NCBI RefSeq assembly: GCF_038070315.1
Contig: NZ_JBBPCC010000014.1
Span: 62,001 to 126,000, forward strand
Length of the DNA: 64,000 bases
Direction of reading: 5' to 3'
Origin: Paenibacillus_G filicis
Lineage (GTDB): Bacteria > Bacillota > Bacilli > Paenibacillales > NBRC-103111
Shown: one piece after another, positions 51,003 to 59,000 of the stretch
How positions within the stretch are numbered: the first letter of the stretch is position 1
Layout: each line of letters opens with the position of its first letter
Notes under the pieces: model-generated
What the model saw: only the letters and a program-made list of their open reading frames with translations
What the model was told of the DNA's origin: nothing
The model's database searches: none
Made by a program: the position numbers and the translations under genes

Positions 51003-51962
51003 ATGCGTATACAATGTGCAATTCTGGACGATTACCAAGATGCGGCTCTGCGGCTGGCGGATTGGTCCGTGCTGGCAGATCAAGTGGAGGTGCGAGCATT
51101 TCATCACCATATCGAGCAGCAGGAAGCACTGATCCAAGCGATTGGGGATTGTGAGATTGTCGTTATCATGCGGGAGCGGACGCCGTTCCCGGCATCGCTC
51201 ATCAACCGGCTGGATAAGCTGAAGCTGCTGATCACCTCGGGGATGCGCAACGCTTCCATTGATCTTGCTGCTGCCAAGGCGCGGGGGATCGTCGTCTGCG
51301 GGACAGGCAGCCGGCCAGAGCCGCCGGTTGAGCTCACCTGGGCGCTGATTCTGGGGCTGGCGCGGCATATTATGCCGGAGAATGTGTCGCTGCGGCAGAA
51401 TGGGCCTTGGCAATCGACAATCGGTACGGACCTCGCTGGCAGCACGCTGGGCTTACTCGGGCTGGGCAAGATCGGCAGCCGCATGGCGCGGATCGGACAA
51501 GCGTTCGGGATGAAGACGATCGCTTGGAGCCAGAACCTGACCCGCGAGCAAGCGGAAGCCTCCGGAGCCCAGCTTGCGGCATCCAAGGAGGAGCTGCTCG
51601 CAGTCAGCGACTTCGTTTCGATCCATCTCGTGCTGAGCGAGCGTACCCGGGGCTTGATCGGCGAAGCGGAGTTGGCGCGGATGAAGCCTAGCGCTTATCT
51701 GATCAATACGTCGCGTGCGGCAATTGTCGATCAAGAGGCCCTCGTTCGGGCCTTGGAATCAGGCGGCATCGCAGGAGCCGGATTGGACGTCTTCGAGCTG
51801 GAGCCTCTGCCCGAGTCGCACGTGCTGAGAACTCTGCCTCAGGTATTGGCTACCCCTCATACCGGGTATGTGACGGAAGGCAATTACCGCATTTATTTCC
51901 AGGAGGCGGTGGAGGATATCCAGGCGTATTTGTCCGGCGCTCCGATTCGTCAACTGGGCTAA
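51003..51962 (+). CDS. D-2-hydroxyacid dehydrogenase family protein
   Basis: A 319-residue NAD-dependent dehydrogenase. The catalytic domain carries LKLLITSGMRNASIDLAAAK. The nucleotide-binding domain is centred on LGLLGLGKIGSRMARIGQAF (GxGxxG). Catalytic residues are Arg (SIHLVLSERTRGLIG), Glu (GAGLDVFELEPLP) and His (VLATPHTGYVTEGNY), as expected for phosphoglycerate-, glyoxylate- or 2-ketoacid reductases. GGGAGG precedes ATG 51003. An extended -10 (TGG-TAAGAT, about 50937-50945) is visible upstream. It stands alone and the substrate is not predictable. Confidence 0.92.
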   Translation: MRIQCAILDDYQDAALRLADWSVLADQVEVRAFHHHIEQQEALIQAIGDCEIVVIMRERTPFPASLINRLDKLKLLITSGMRNASIDLAAAKARGIVVCGTGSRPEPPVELTWALILGLARHIMPENVSLRQNGPWQSTIGTDLAGSTLGLLGLGKIGSRMARIGQAFGMKTIAWSQNLTREQAEASGAQLAASKEELLAVSDFVSIHLVLSERTRGLIGEAELARMKPSAYLINTSRAAIVDQEALVRALESGGIAGAGLDVFELEPLPESHVLRTLPQVLATPHTGYVTEGNYRIYFQEAVEDIQAYLSGAPIRQLG

Positions 51963-52173
51963 GCTTATCATGAGAGAGATAGGGCCTTCAGCTTGAACTT
52001 AGTATCCCCTCTCTTCGCGAGGCACCGCAGAGCGCTGCCTGATGGGAGTTGCCCATGTTCGAGCCTCGGGTAGCTCTGTGGAACCTTGATGAAGCTTGGA
52101 TTATAATGGAGAGTGGAGCCTGTACAGAGGTTGTGTCTAAGTTTGTTGTATAGGTTAGAAAGGAGAAAGCATC

Positions 52174-52611
52174 ATGACGATTGTTTCTTACCGAAAAGAG
52201 GATCACGAGCAGCTCGTGGATATCTGGCTGCGCGCGGTGCGCGCTACACATACTTTTCTGACGGAAGAAGACATTGAGTTCTTTCATACTATGGTGCGCG
52301 ACGAGGCGCTGACGGCTGTGGAGCTGTGGACGGCTCTCGACGAGGCAGGCGTACCGGTCGGTTTCATTGGGCTGGACGGCACCAAGGTGGAGATGCTGTT
52401 TGTCGATCCGGACCGTCACGGTCAGGGAACCGGCAGACGGCTGATGGAGCACGCTGTTCAGTTGAAGGGACCGGCGATCACGGTCGATGTGAACGAGCAG
52501 AATGAAGGGGCGCATGCCTTCTACCTCCGGCTTGGCTTCGTGCAAACCGGCCGTTCCGAGCTCGACGGCTCGGGTAAGCCGTTCCCGCTGCTTCATCTGG
52601 CACTTAGCTAA
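52174..52611 (+). CDS. GNAT acetyltransferase (YjaB-like)
   Basis: A 145-residue acetyltransferase. The acetyl-CoA-binding A motif is visible as VEMLFVDPDRHGQGTGRRLM, and the B motif as VNEQNEGAHAFYLRLGFVQT. Together with the opening LVDIWLRAVRATHTFLTEED and the closing GRSELDGSGKPFPLLHL, it closely follows the pattern of E. coli YjaB. AAAGGAG precedes ATG 52174. A TATAAT at 52102-52107 is a possible -10. It is followed by a terminator that isolates it from des. Substrate unknown. Confidence 0.9.
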   Translation: MTIVSYRKEDHEQLVDIWLRAVRATHTFLTEEDIEFFHTMVRDEALTAVELWTALDEAGVPVGFIGLDGTKVEMLFVDPDRHGQGTGRRLMEHAVQLKGPAITVDVNEQNEGAHAFYLRLGFVQTGRSELDGSGKPFPLLHLALS

Positions 52612-52641
52612 CACCAATTTTTTCCATGAAGAGTTCGAATC

Positions 52642-52673
52642 AGCCCCGGGCCTGAAGCCCGAGGGCTTTTTTT
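52642..52673 (+). terminator. Intrinsic terminator of the acetyltransferase gene
   Basis: AGCCCCGGGC (52642-52651) pairs with GCCCGAGGGCT (52657-52667), a stem with a small bulge, followed by T7. Confidence 0.88.
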
Positions 52674-52703
52674 CGCTTGACAGGCAGCTTTGGCGAAGCG
52701 GAC

Positions 52704-52741
52704 ATGACACTTGTCATACTCCCCTCTATGACGTTTATGAC
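52704..52741 (+). promoter_or_regulatory. Candidate DesR operator upstream of des
   Basis: A perfect palindrome ATGACA-CT-TGTCAT (52704-52717) is followed by two further ATGAC half-sites (52728-52732 and 52737-52741). With a start near 52777 they cover about -73 to -36. This fits the known placement of DesR binding just upstream of the -35 region of B. subtilis des. Confidence 0.6.
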
Positions 52742-52770
52742 TTCAGAGATGCGGAGGGTTTCTCTATACT
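52742..52770 (+). promoter_or_regulatory. des: des promoter
   Basis: TATACT (52765-52770) is a good -10. The -35 hexamer at 17 bp is TTCAGA, a poor match, as expected for a promoter that needs an activator bound at the adjacent ATGAC repeats. Confidence 0.55.
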
Positions 52771-52849
52771 AGAGATAACAGAAAAACTGCGTTCATCGAC
52801 CGGGTTGACCGGCATGGCCGCGCGTCCATCAGAGGAGGAAGCCCCGCAG

Positions 52850-53905
52850 ATGCATCAACCCAGCATAGCTCAATTGAAGAAGACCGTTGCTCCCTATGAG
52901 AAGACCGATACGAAGGCGAGCATCCGTCAGCTTATCAACACCATCGTTCCGCTGGTGCTGCTCTGGTATGGAGCCTATCTCAGCTTATCCGTATCCTATT
53001 GGTTAACGCTTCCGATCGCTGTGGTCACGGCCGGGTTCGTGATTCGGACCTTTATTATTTTCCATGACTGCTGCCATCAGTCCTTTTTCCGCAACCGGCT
53101 GGCTAATGATATTCTGGGTACGATAACGGGTGTCATGACCTTATGTCCGTATGAACAATGGAAAAATGCTCACTCGATCCATCATGCCACCAGCAGCAAC
53201 CTCGACAAGCGCGGGGTAGGTGACATCTGGATTTTGACCGTGGATGAATATGTGGCCTCTTCCTTCTGGCGCCGCCTGGCTTACCGCATTTATCGCAATC
53301 CTATCGTAATGTTCGGACTGGGTCCGATTTTCGTATTCGTCTTTCAATACCGCTTCAACCGCAAGGGCGCACGCCGCAAAGAGCGCCTCGGCAATTACTT
53401 GACTAACGTGCTGCTTGTCGGCGTATACTCGCTGCTGATCTGGGCGATCGGCTGGCAGGCGTTTCTGATGGTACAGCTCCCGATCGTGTTCGTGTCAGGC
53501 TTACTCGGGATCTGGCTGTTTTATGTACAACACCAGTTCGAGGACTCCTACTTCGAAAATGAAGAGGAATGGAGCTACGTCCAAGCCGCGGTGGAAGGCA
53601 GCTCGTACTACAAGCTTCCCAAGCTGCTGCAGTGGATCACGGGCAATATCGGCTTCCATCATGTGCATCATCTGAGCCCCAAGGTTCCGAATTACAACCT
53701 GGAGAAGGCTCATGAGGCGACGCCGCCGCTGCAGATGGCAACCACGATTACGCTCCGTACCAGCTTGAAGTCGCTCCGGTTCCACCTGTGGGACGAACAG
53801 GGCAAGCGGTTTGTGGGATTCCGTGATGTACGGCGGGCTAAGGGCCGAGTAGATGCCGTCGTCGACGGGCTGAAGCTGACCAAGCCGGGACTGCAAGGTG
53901 AATAG
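52850..53905 (+). CDS. des: Delta-5-type acyl-lipid desaturase
   Basis: A 351-residue membrane fatty acid desaturase very similar to B. subtilis Des. Three His boxes bind the di-iron centre: FHDCCHQSFF, HSIHHATSSNLDKRG and GFHHVHHLSPKVPNYNLE. Hydrophobic pairs lie at about 35-75 and 190-240, and the family phrases SYVQAAVEGSSYYKLPKLLQ and LWFYVQHQFEDSYF-like text are present. It inserts a double bond into acyl chains of membrane lipids to restore fluidity after cold shock. I start at ATG 52850, nine bases after AGAGGAGGAA. A longer reading frame upstream runs through the promoter and is not coding. desK and desR follow. Confidence 0.96.
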   Translation: MHQPSIAQLKKTVAPYEKTDTKASIRQLINTIVPLVLLWYGAYLSLSVSYWLTLPIAVVTAGFVIRTFIIFHDCCHQSFFRNRLANDILGTITGVMTLCPYEQWKNAHSIHHATSSNLDKRGVGDIWILTVDEYVASSFWRRLAYRIYRNPIVMFGLGPIFVFVFQYRFNRKGARRKERLGNYLTNVLLVGVYSLLIWAIGWQAFLMVQLPIVFVSGLLGIWLFYVQHQFEDSYFENEEEWSYVQAAVEGSSYYKLPKLLQWITGNIGFHHVHHLSPKVPNYNLEKAHEATPPLQMATTITLRTSLKSLRFHLWDEQGKRFVGFRDVRRAKGRVDAVVDGLKLTKPGLQGE

Positions 53906-53980
53906 GTGAATAGCTCCCTGCTGCGATTGTATGGTAAACTACAAGTACAATCAGCGTCGTCTCCTAAAAGGTGGGCCACC

Positions 53981-55123
53981 ATGCAAAAATGGTATCAGAT
54001 CTTTCACCGCAGCACCGGATTGAGCCCGTATGTATGGGTCGTATTCTATATCCTTCCGTTTTACTTTATCTTCCGCTCCTCCTCGACCTATGAGGTTGCG
54101 AGCGGAATTATCATGATTCTCTTATTTTTCGGGTGCTATCTGCTGTCCTTTCTGTCGAAGGGATGGCTTATGTACTTTTGGACCGGATTGCAGGTGGTCA
54201 TCTCGATCCTGATGACCCTGCTCTTCGGGTATGTGTACTTCTCATTGTTTCTGGCCTTCTTCATCGGCAATATTCAGCATAAGGCCGGTTTCTTTACCTT
54301 GTATTCGATTCATCTGGTTACGACTATTGTGGCCGTCAATTTCGGTTTTATCACACAGAAGGCGAATCCGGTGTTTATTACCCAGCTGCCATTTGTGGTC
54401 GTCAGCCTGATCGCGGTCATTCTACTGCCTGTCACCACGTATAACCGCAACAAGCGGGATAAGCTGCAGGTGCAGCTGGAGGATGCGAACAAGCGGATCT
54501 CCGAGCTGGTTAAGCTGGAGGAACGGCAGCGGATTGCCCGGGATCTGCATGACACGCTTGGACAGAAGCTGTCTCTGATCGGACTCAAGAGCGATCTCGC
54601 CGGCAAGCTGATCACGATGAACCCCGAGCGGGCTCAGACCGAAATTGATGAGGTGCGGCAGACGGCCCGGAGCGCCCTGAAGGAAGTCCGGGAGATGGTC
54701 ACGCAGATGCGCGGCACCAAGCTGGAGGACGAGATGTTCCGGATCGAGCAAATTTGCCGGGCGGCGCAGATCGACTTTGAGCTGAAGGGTGATCCCAAGC
54801 TGACCGCGACCTCGCTGATGACGGAGAATGTCCTTAGTATGTGCCTGAAGGAAGCTGTCACCAACGTCGTCAAGCATAGCGGAGCAACCGCTTGTACGAT
54901 CGCGATTGAGCCAGCTCCGACGGAGCTCGTCGTTCGGGTGCAGGATAACGGCAGCGGCGTAGTGAATGAAACCACTTGCTTCCGCGGGAACGGCCTGCGG
55001 GGGATGAAGGAGCGGCTGGAGTTCGTTAACGGCAGTCTGGACATCGTCAGCGAACCGGGCATGACCTTGGTTATGAAAGTACCGAACGTCTTCAGACCAG
55101 TGGAAAAGGAGGAGGGGAAATGA
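53981..55123 (+). CDS. desK: Membrane-thickness sensor histidine kinase DesK
   Basis: A 380-residue kinase. Four to five membrane helices (about 15-155) form the lipid-order sensor, with LSPYVWVVFYILPFYFIFRS as the first. A two-helix coiled linker (KLQVQLEDANKRISELVKLE) leads to the HisKA_3 motif RQRIARDLHDTLGQKLSLIG with His190 as phosphoacceptor. The ATPase part has MCLKEAVTNVVKHSGATACT and QDNGSGV. Closely matches B. subtilis DesK in length and layout. I start at ATG 53981 (AAAGGTGG upstream). An in-frame GTG at 53906 would add 25 residues. It overlaps desR by four bases (ATGA). It senses membrane stiffening and phosphorylates DesR. Confidence 0.94.
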   Translation: MQKWYQIFHRSTGLSPYVWVVFYILPFYFIFRSSSTYEVASGIIMILLFFGCYLLSFLSKGWLMYFWTGLQVVISILMTLLFGYVYFSLFLAFFIGNIQHKAGFFTLYSIHLVTTIVAVNFGFITQKANPVFITQLPFVVVSLIAVILLPVTTYNRNKRDKLQVQLEDANKRISELVKLEERQRIARDLHDTLGQKLSLIGLKSDLAGKLITMNPERAQTEIDEVRQTARSALKEVREMVTQMRGTKLEDEMFRIEQICRAAQIDFELKGDPKLTATSLMTENVLSMCLKEAVTNVVKHSGATACTIAIEPAPTELVVRVQDNGSGVVNETTCFRGNGLRGMKERLEFVNGSLDIVSEPGMTLVMKVPNVFRPVEKEEGK

Positions 55124-55719
55124 TTCGAATCGTCATCGCGGAAGACCAGCGGATGCTGCTCGGCGCTTTGGCTTCCCTGCTCGATTTGGAAGAGGATATG
55201 AAGGTTGTGGGCCGCGCCAGCAATGGTGAGGAAGCGGTTCGGCTGGTGCATCAGGAACGGCCGGATATCGTCATCATGGATATTGAGATGCCGGGCAAAA
55301 GCGGACTGGACGCGGCAGAGGAATTGAAGGGCTTTGGCTGTAAGGTGATGATTCTGACGACCTTCGCCCGCCCCGGATATTTCGAACGTGCCGTCCGCGC
55401 CGGAGCCAATGGCTATCTGCTCAAGGACAGCCCCAGCGAAGAACTGGCCGACTCGATTCGCAGCATCATGGCGGGACGCCGGATTTATGCCCCCGAGTTG
55501 GTCGACGGCGTATATGCGGAGGAGAGTCCGCTCACGGAGCGGGAGAAAGAAGTACTCGTGATGATCGCGGACGGCAAGAACACCAAGGAGATCGCCAGCG
55601 AGCTGTATCTGACGACCGGCACCGTGCGCAATTACATTTCCACGATTCTGGATAAGCTTGGCGTGAGCAACCGGATCGAGGCGATTGTCACGTTTAAGGA
55701 GAAGGGCTGGTTTAAGTGA
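55120..55719 (+). CDS. desR: Response regulator DesR
   Basis: A 199-residue NarL-type regulator. The receiver domain (1-120) has acidic residues near 8-9 (AEDQRM), phosphoacceptor Asp54 in IVIMDIEMPGKSG, and the family segment LTTFARPGYFERAVRAGANG with conserved Lys in LLKDSPSEELA. The LuxR-type helix-turn-helix is ltEREKEVLVMIADGKNTKE followed by TGTVRNYISTILDKLGVSNR. Very close to B. subtilis DesR. Phosphorylated DesR should activate des at the ATGAC repeats 2.4 kb upstream. Translationally coupled to desK. Confidence 0.95.
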   Translation: MIRIVIAEDQRMLLGALASLLDLEEDMKVVGRASNGEEAVRLVHQERPDIVIMDIEMPGKSGLDAAEELKGFGCKVMILTTFARPGYFERAVRAGANGYLLKDSPSEELADSIRSIMAGRRIYAPELVDGVYAEESPLTEREKEVLVMIADGKNTKEIASELYLTTGTVRNYISTILDKLGVSNRIEAIVTFKEKGWFK

Positions 55720-55767
55720 GGGTAGCAGTCTTAGCTGGTGGCTAAGACCATGAGCGGATGATCTTGG

Positions 55768-55792
55768 ACCGGAGCGGATGCTCTGGTTTTTT
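55768..55792 (+). terminator. Intrinsic terminator of desKR
   Basis: ACCGGAGC (55768-55775) pairs with GCTCTGGT (55780-55787) with one G-U and a four-base loop. A T6 run ends at 55792. Confidence 0.88.
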
Positions 55793-56242
55793 GTGCATGA
55801 AGGGAAGAGACGCCAGAGGAGTGTCTGTCAGATGAATCTGTTAGAGTTTAATGACTTATAGCGAATCCATAGAGCTCTTCGTTGATTTTAGATATTTATC
55901 ATTCGCCAATTCATAATTACATACCCAGTTTGAATTGAAATAATAACAAGATAACTTACATTTACAAGGGAACTAACTTTAAGGTTGGTTGCTCTCTTAC
56001 GATAAGCAACTCTTCCAAATTGTTCATTTTTTTATTCGCTTTTGAGCTGATTTGTTTTATTCATTAATGAAGCGAGACGCGGAATGTAGATCAGCAACTG
56101 CAGGCCGTGGAACGGCTTCTGTGGGAGGATTTACTTCACGAACAGTATTTTCTACACAGGAACCGCCACTTCTGACGGATTCCATCTGTCTCCTTTCCGT
56201 TGTATACTAAGATTAGGAAATATGGACTAGGAGATACAGGTT
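55793..56242 (+). other. AT-rich intergenic region
   Basis: About 450 bp with markedly lower GC than the surroundings, especially 55840-56080. No ORF with a ribosome site, no RNA gene and no inverted-repeat ends were found. A promoter for the next gene lies at the right end. It could be remnant or transferred DNA. Confidence 0.45.
56180..56208 (+). promoter_or_regulatory. Candidate promoter of the NERD-helicase gene
   Basis: TTCCAT (56180-56185), 17 bp, TATACT (56203-56208), 34 bp before the start codon. Confidence 0.45.
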
Positions 56243-58162
56243 ATGGCCTATATGGTTCCCGATACGATCCCGCGTCTCGCCATAGCGGGCGAACGGATAT
56301 TATTTCAAACCCTGCGCGAGGATTTGCCGAGCGATTACATCGTCTACTATAAACCGGAGATTCAAGGAAGAAGGCCGGACTTCGTAGTCATCGGGCCGGA
56401 CCTTGGTCTGGTCGTGCTGGAGGTCCGCGATTATACACGCAACATGCTGCAGGAGATGGATCAGAATGAATGGGCGCTGTACACAGCCAAGGGCGACCTG
56501 ACGACGGTCAAAAGCCCATTGAAGCAAGCACGGGACCATGCTCAGCATCTGGAGAAGCAGCTTAGAAGGGACAAGGTCTTGATTCAGCTCCAGGGTGTTC
56601 AGGCTGGACAGCTGAAGTTTGCCTGCGGCTTCGGGGCGGTATTCACCCGGATGAAGCGGGCGGACTTCGTGCGCTACGATCTCTACGAGATGATCCCGGC
56701 TGATTTCGTGTTCTGTCAGGATGAGATTGATCCGGAGGAGGATGGTTACTCTCAGGAAAATCTGGTGGAGAAGCTGCTCGGCATGTTTAGCGTGTGGAGC
56801 CGCCGGTTTTACCGATTGACGTCCGGGGATGTCAGGGCGATTCGTCATCGGATCTCGCCTCAGATCAGCATTGGAACGGAGGGAGCTCGGCCGATTTCCT
56901 TTCAGGATCAGATGCTGCTGTCTCTGCATAACATCCAGACCATGGATATGCATCAGGAAACATTGGCCGAGCATCTGGGGGACCGGCACCGGCTAATCCG
57001 GGGCGTGGCTGGCAGTGGTAAGACGATCCTACTGGCCGGTCGGGCCAAGATGCTGGCGAAGCTGCACCCGAATTGGAAAATTCTCGTGCTGTGCTACGGC
57101 ATCCCGCTGTCCCTTCGGCTCCGGCAAATGATCGACCGGATGCTGGAGCAGCCGGTCGATCTGTTCGATCTGATCCAGCTTCGCGAGGAGACGCCGGAGA
57201 TGATCAGCAGCCGGATCGAGGTGTACAACTTCCGCGAGTGGCTCCGCAACAAGCTGCAAACCCGGGAAGAGCATATCCCGATCCTGCTCGATATGCTGCA
57301 GAAGAAGGAAGCCATTCTCCCTACCTATGATGCGATCCTGATCGATGAAGGGCAGGAGTTCGAATCCGATTGGTTGAGGCTGCTCGGGCAGGTGCTGAAC
57401 CCGGCCACCCAATCGCTGCTGCTGGTCGAAGACCGGGCGCAATCCGGCTTCAAGCGCAAGACCAGCCTGGCCCAGGATACAGGGCTGGATTTCCGTGGGC
57501 GTTCCAAGGTGCTGACGATCAACTACCGCAACACGACACAGATTGTGCAATTTGCGTGGGATTTCTACAACAAGCACTCGCAGTTGAAGAATAAGATGAA
57601 GCTAGGCACGGCCAGAGGCGTCGAGATCATCCCGCCGCAAAGCACGCGGCGCCGGGGACCGGAACCGCGGATCGTCCGCTGCGCGTCCTTTGTGGAGGAG
57701 ATGCAAGACGTAGCGGCGCAAATCGAGCTGCTGCATCGGGAGCGTCATATGCCATATGACGAGATGCTGATTTTGTACCGGGTCAAGGATAACCACAAGC
57801 AGTCATTTATCGATGATATTCAGGGACAGCTGCTCAAATCCAACATTCCGTTTACGCGGATGAAGGAAAGCATGGACGGCAAAGACGGCTTCACTCACCG
57901 GGAGGAAACGGTTAAGCTGTCAACGATTGATGGGGCCAAGGGACTGGACTTCCGGGCGGTATTCATCGTGAATATCGAGAACATGCCGTTCTCGCTCGAA
58001 GAGGTAGAGGAACGCGAGGTGTCGCTGTTCTATATCGGGATGACGCGGGCGTTGGATTGGCTGAGCCTATCCTATAGCGGAGAGTCAACCTTTACGAAGT
58101 ATTTGGAGGAGATCCGAGTCGGCCGCAAGCGAGAGAGTGACCCGAACAGCCGTATGGGTTGA
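56243..58162 (+). CDS. NERD-domain UvrD/Rep-like helicase
   Basis: A 639-residue protein. The N-terminal NERD (nuclease-related) domain (about 10-115) contains GRRPDFVVIGPDLGLVVLEV. Superfamily 1 helicase motifs follow: Walker A GVAGSGKTILLAGRAKML (about 253-270), Walker B ILIDEGQEFESDWL (DEGQ instead of DEAQ), the VLTINYRNTTQIVQFAW motif, and the C-terminal TIDGAKGLDFRAVFIVN and YIGMTRALDWLSLSYSG. It is shorter than full UvrD (about 720). In the putative NERD active site the usual E-x-K reads E-V-R. Probably acts on DNA or RNA ends; no partner gene is adjacent. The start ATG 56243 has AGGAGA upstream. Confidence 0.88.
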   Translation: MAYMVPDTIPRLAIAGERILFQTLREDLPSDYIVYYKPEIQGRRPDFVVIGPDLGLVVLEVRDYTRNMLQEMDQNEWALYTAKGDLTTVKSPLKQARDHAQHLEKQLRRDKVLIQLQGVQAGQLKFACGFGAVFTRMKRADFVRYDLYEMIPADFVFCQDEIDPEEDGYSQENLVEKLLGMFSVWSRRFYRLTSGDVRAIRHRISPQISIGTEGARPISFQDQMLLSLHNIQTMDMHQETLAEHLGDRHRLIRGVAGSGKTILLAGRAKMLAKLHPNWKILVLCYGIPLSLRLRQMIDRMLEQPVDLFDLIQLREETPEMISSRIEVYNFREWLRNKLQTREEHIPILLDMLQKKEAILPTYDAILIDEGQEFESDWLRLLGQVLNPATQSLLLVEDRAQSGFKRKTSLAQDTGLDFRGRSKVLTINYRNTTQIVQFAWDFYNKHSQLKNKMKLGTARGVEIIPPQSTRRRGPEPRIVRCASFVEEMQDVAAQIELLHRERHMPYDEMLILYRVKDNHKQSFIDDIQGQLLKSNIPFTRMKESMDGKDGFTHREETVKLSTIDGAKGLDFRAVFIVNIENMPFSLEEVEEREVSLFYIGMTRALDWLSLSYSGESTFTKYLEEIRVGRKRESDPNSRMG

Positions 58163-58204
58163 GGTCTGGAGTTATCTTGCTTTCGCTTAGGTATACATGA
58201 CGAG

Positions 58205-58235
58205 AGAACCTGCTTGGCGGAGCAGGTTCTTTTTT
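58205..58235 (+). terminator. Intrinsic terminator of the helicase gene
   Basis: A perfect 10-bp stem AGAACCTGCT (58205-58214)/AGCAGGTTCT (58221-58230) with a six-base loop and T run. Confidence 0.93.
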
Positions 58236-58353
58236 ATCCGCTCCAGAGAATACACCCCTTATGCAACCTTCTATTTCACCGAATGAGACGGTTACTTCCG
58301 GTATTGGGCGAGACGTGGTTCCCCAGGTCAACGGTTAACGCACCGAGAGAAAA

Positions 58354-58701
58354 TCACTTCAGCTTCGAAATCCAGAACCCGCCTACGACAATGACCAGAC
58401 CGAGAAGGGTCTTCCAGGTAGGCACTTCCTTCAGAAAGAGAAACCCGATCGCGACGCAGACGAAAATTTCGATGCCTTTGGACAAGGACAGGGCGAAGGT
58501 CAGGTTGTTCAGCACTTTATACGTAAACTTGACCCCATAACCGATCATGATATTGGCTGCAAACATCACGGGCAGCAGCTTGAACTGATACCAGACGGTC
58601 GTCCAGAAGGCCGGGTCGATGTGCTTGCTCTGATAAGCGAAGATAGCGTTGATCGCAAACAGCCCGCCAAGCAGCAAGGCGACAGCATACACGAGTAGCA
58701 T
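58354..58701 (-). CDS. Small four-helix membrane protein of DMT/EamA-like type
   Basis: A 115-residue hydrophobic protein with about four membrane helices. The last half reads like an EamA/SMR transporter half: LNNLTFALSLSKGIEIFVCV, then AIGFLFLKEVPTWKTLLGLV, then VVGGFWISKLK. The ATG at 58701 is preceded by GTAGGAGG. Such short DMT proteins work as dimers, often exporting cations or metabolites. No second subunit gene is seen nearby, which favours a homodimer. Substrate unknown. Confidence 0.8.
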   Translation of the reverse strand: MLLVYAVALLLGGLFAINAIFAYQSKHIDPAFWTTVWYQFKLLPVMFAANIMIGYGVKFTYKVLNNLTFALSLSKGIEIFVCVAIGFLFLKEVPTWKTLLGLVIVVGGFWISKLK

Positions 58702-58911
58702 ACGAACCTCCTACGTAAGTTCAGGATCATGAGCTCCCTTGTAATGTTTCCCGAATGCAATTTTTTTAAACGGCGCCAATCTTGGGGGTAGATCAGGTAT
58801 ATATCAAGTGCCAGGACCCAAAGGCTGCAAGGGTCGCAGTAAGGGGGCGGCCATCAGCACGGTCGGTCCAGTAGGAAGGCAAGACCCTGATGCATATGTC
58901 TGCGTATCAAC

Positions 58912-58941
58912 AAAAAACGTACTCCCGGAGATGGAGTACGC
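58912..58941 (-). terminator. Intrinsic terminator of the RNase J gene
   Basis: Read on the minus strand, CGTACTCC (58941-58934) pairs with GGAGTACG (58926-58919), followed by a run of T. The A7 on the plus strand (58912-58918) is its tail. Confidence 0.85.
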
Positions 58942-59000
58942 CAGTATTCAGGGGGAAGCCGTGGGAGCCACCCCCCGCTCTCCCAAGGAAGATCCTATCG

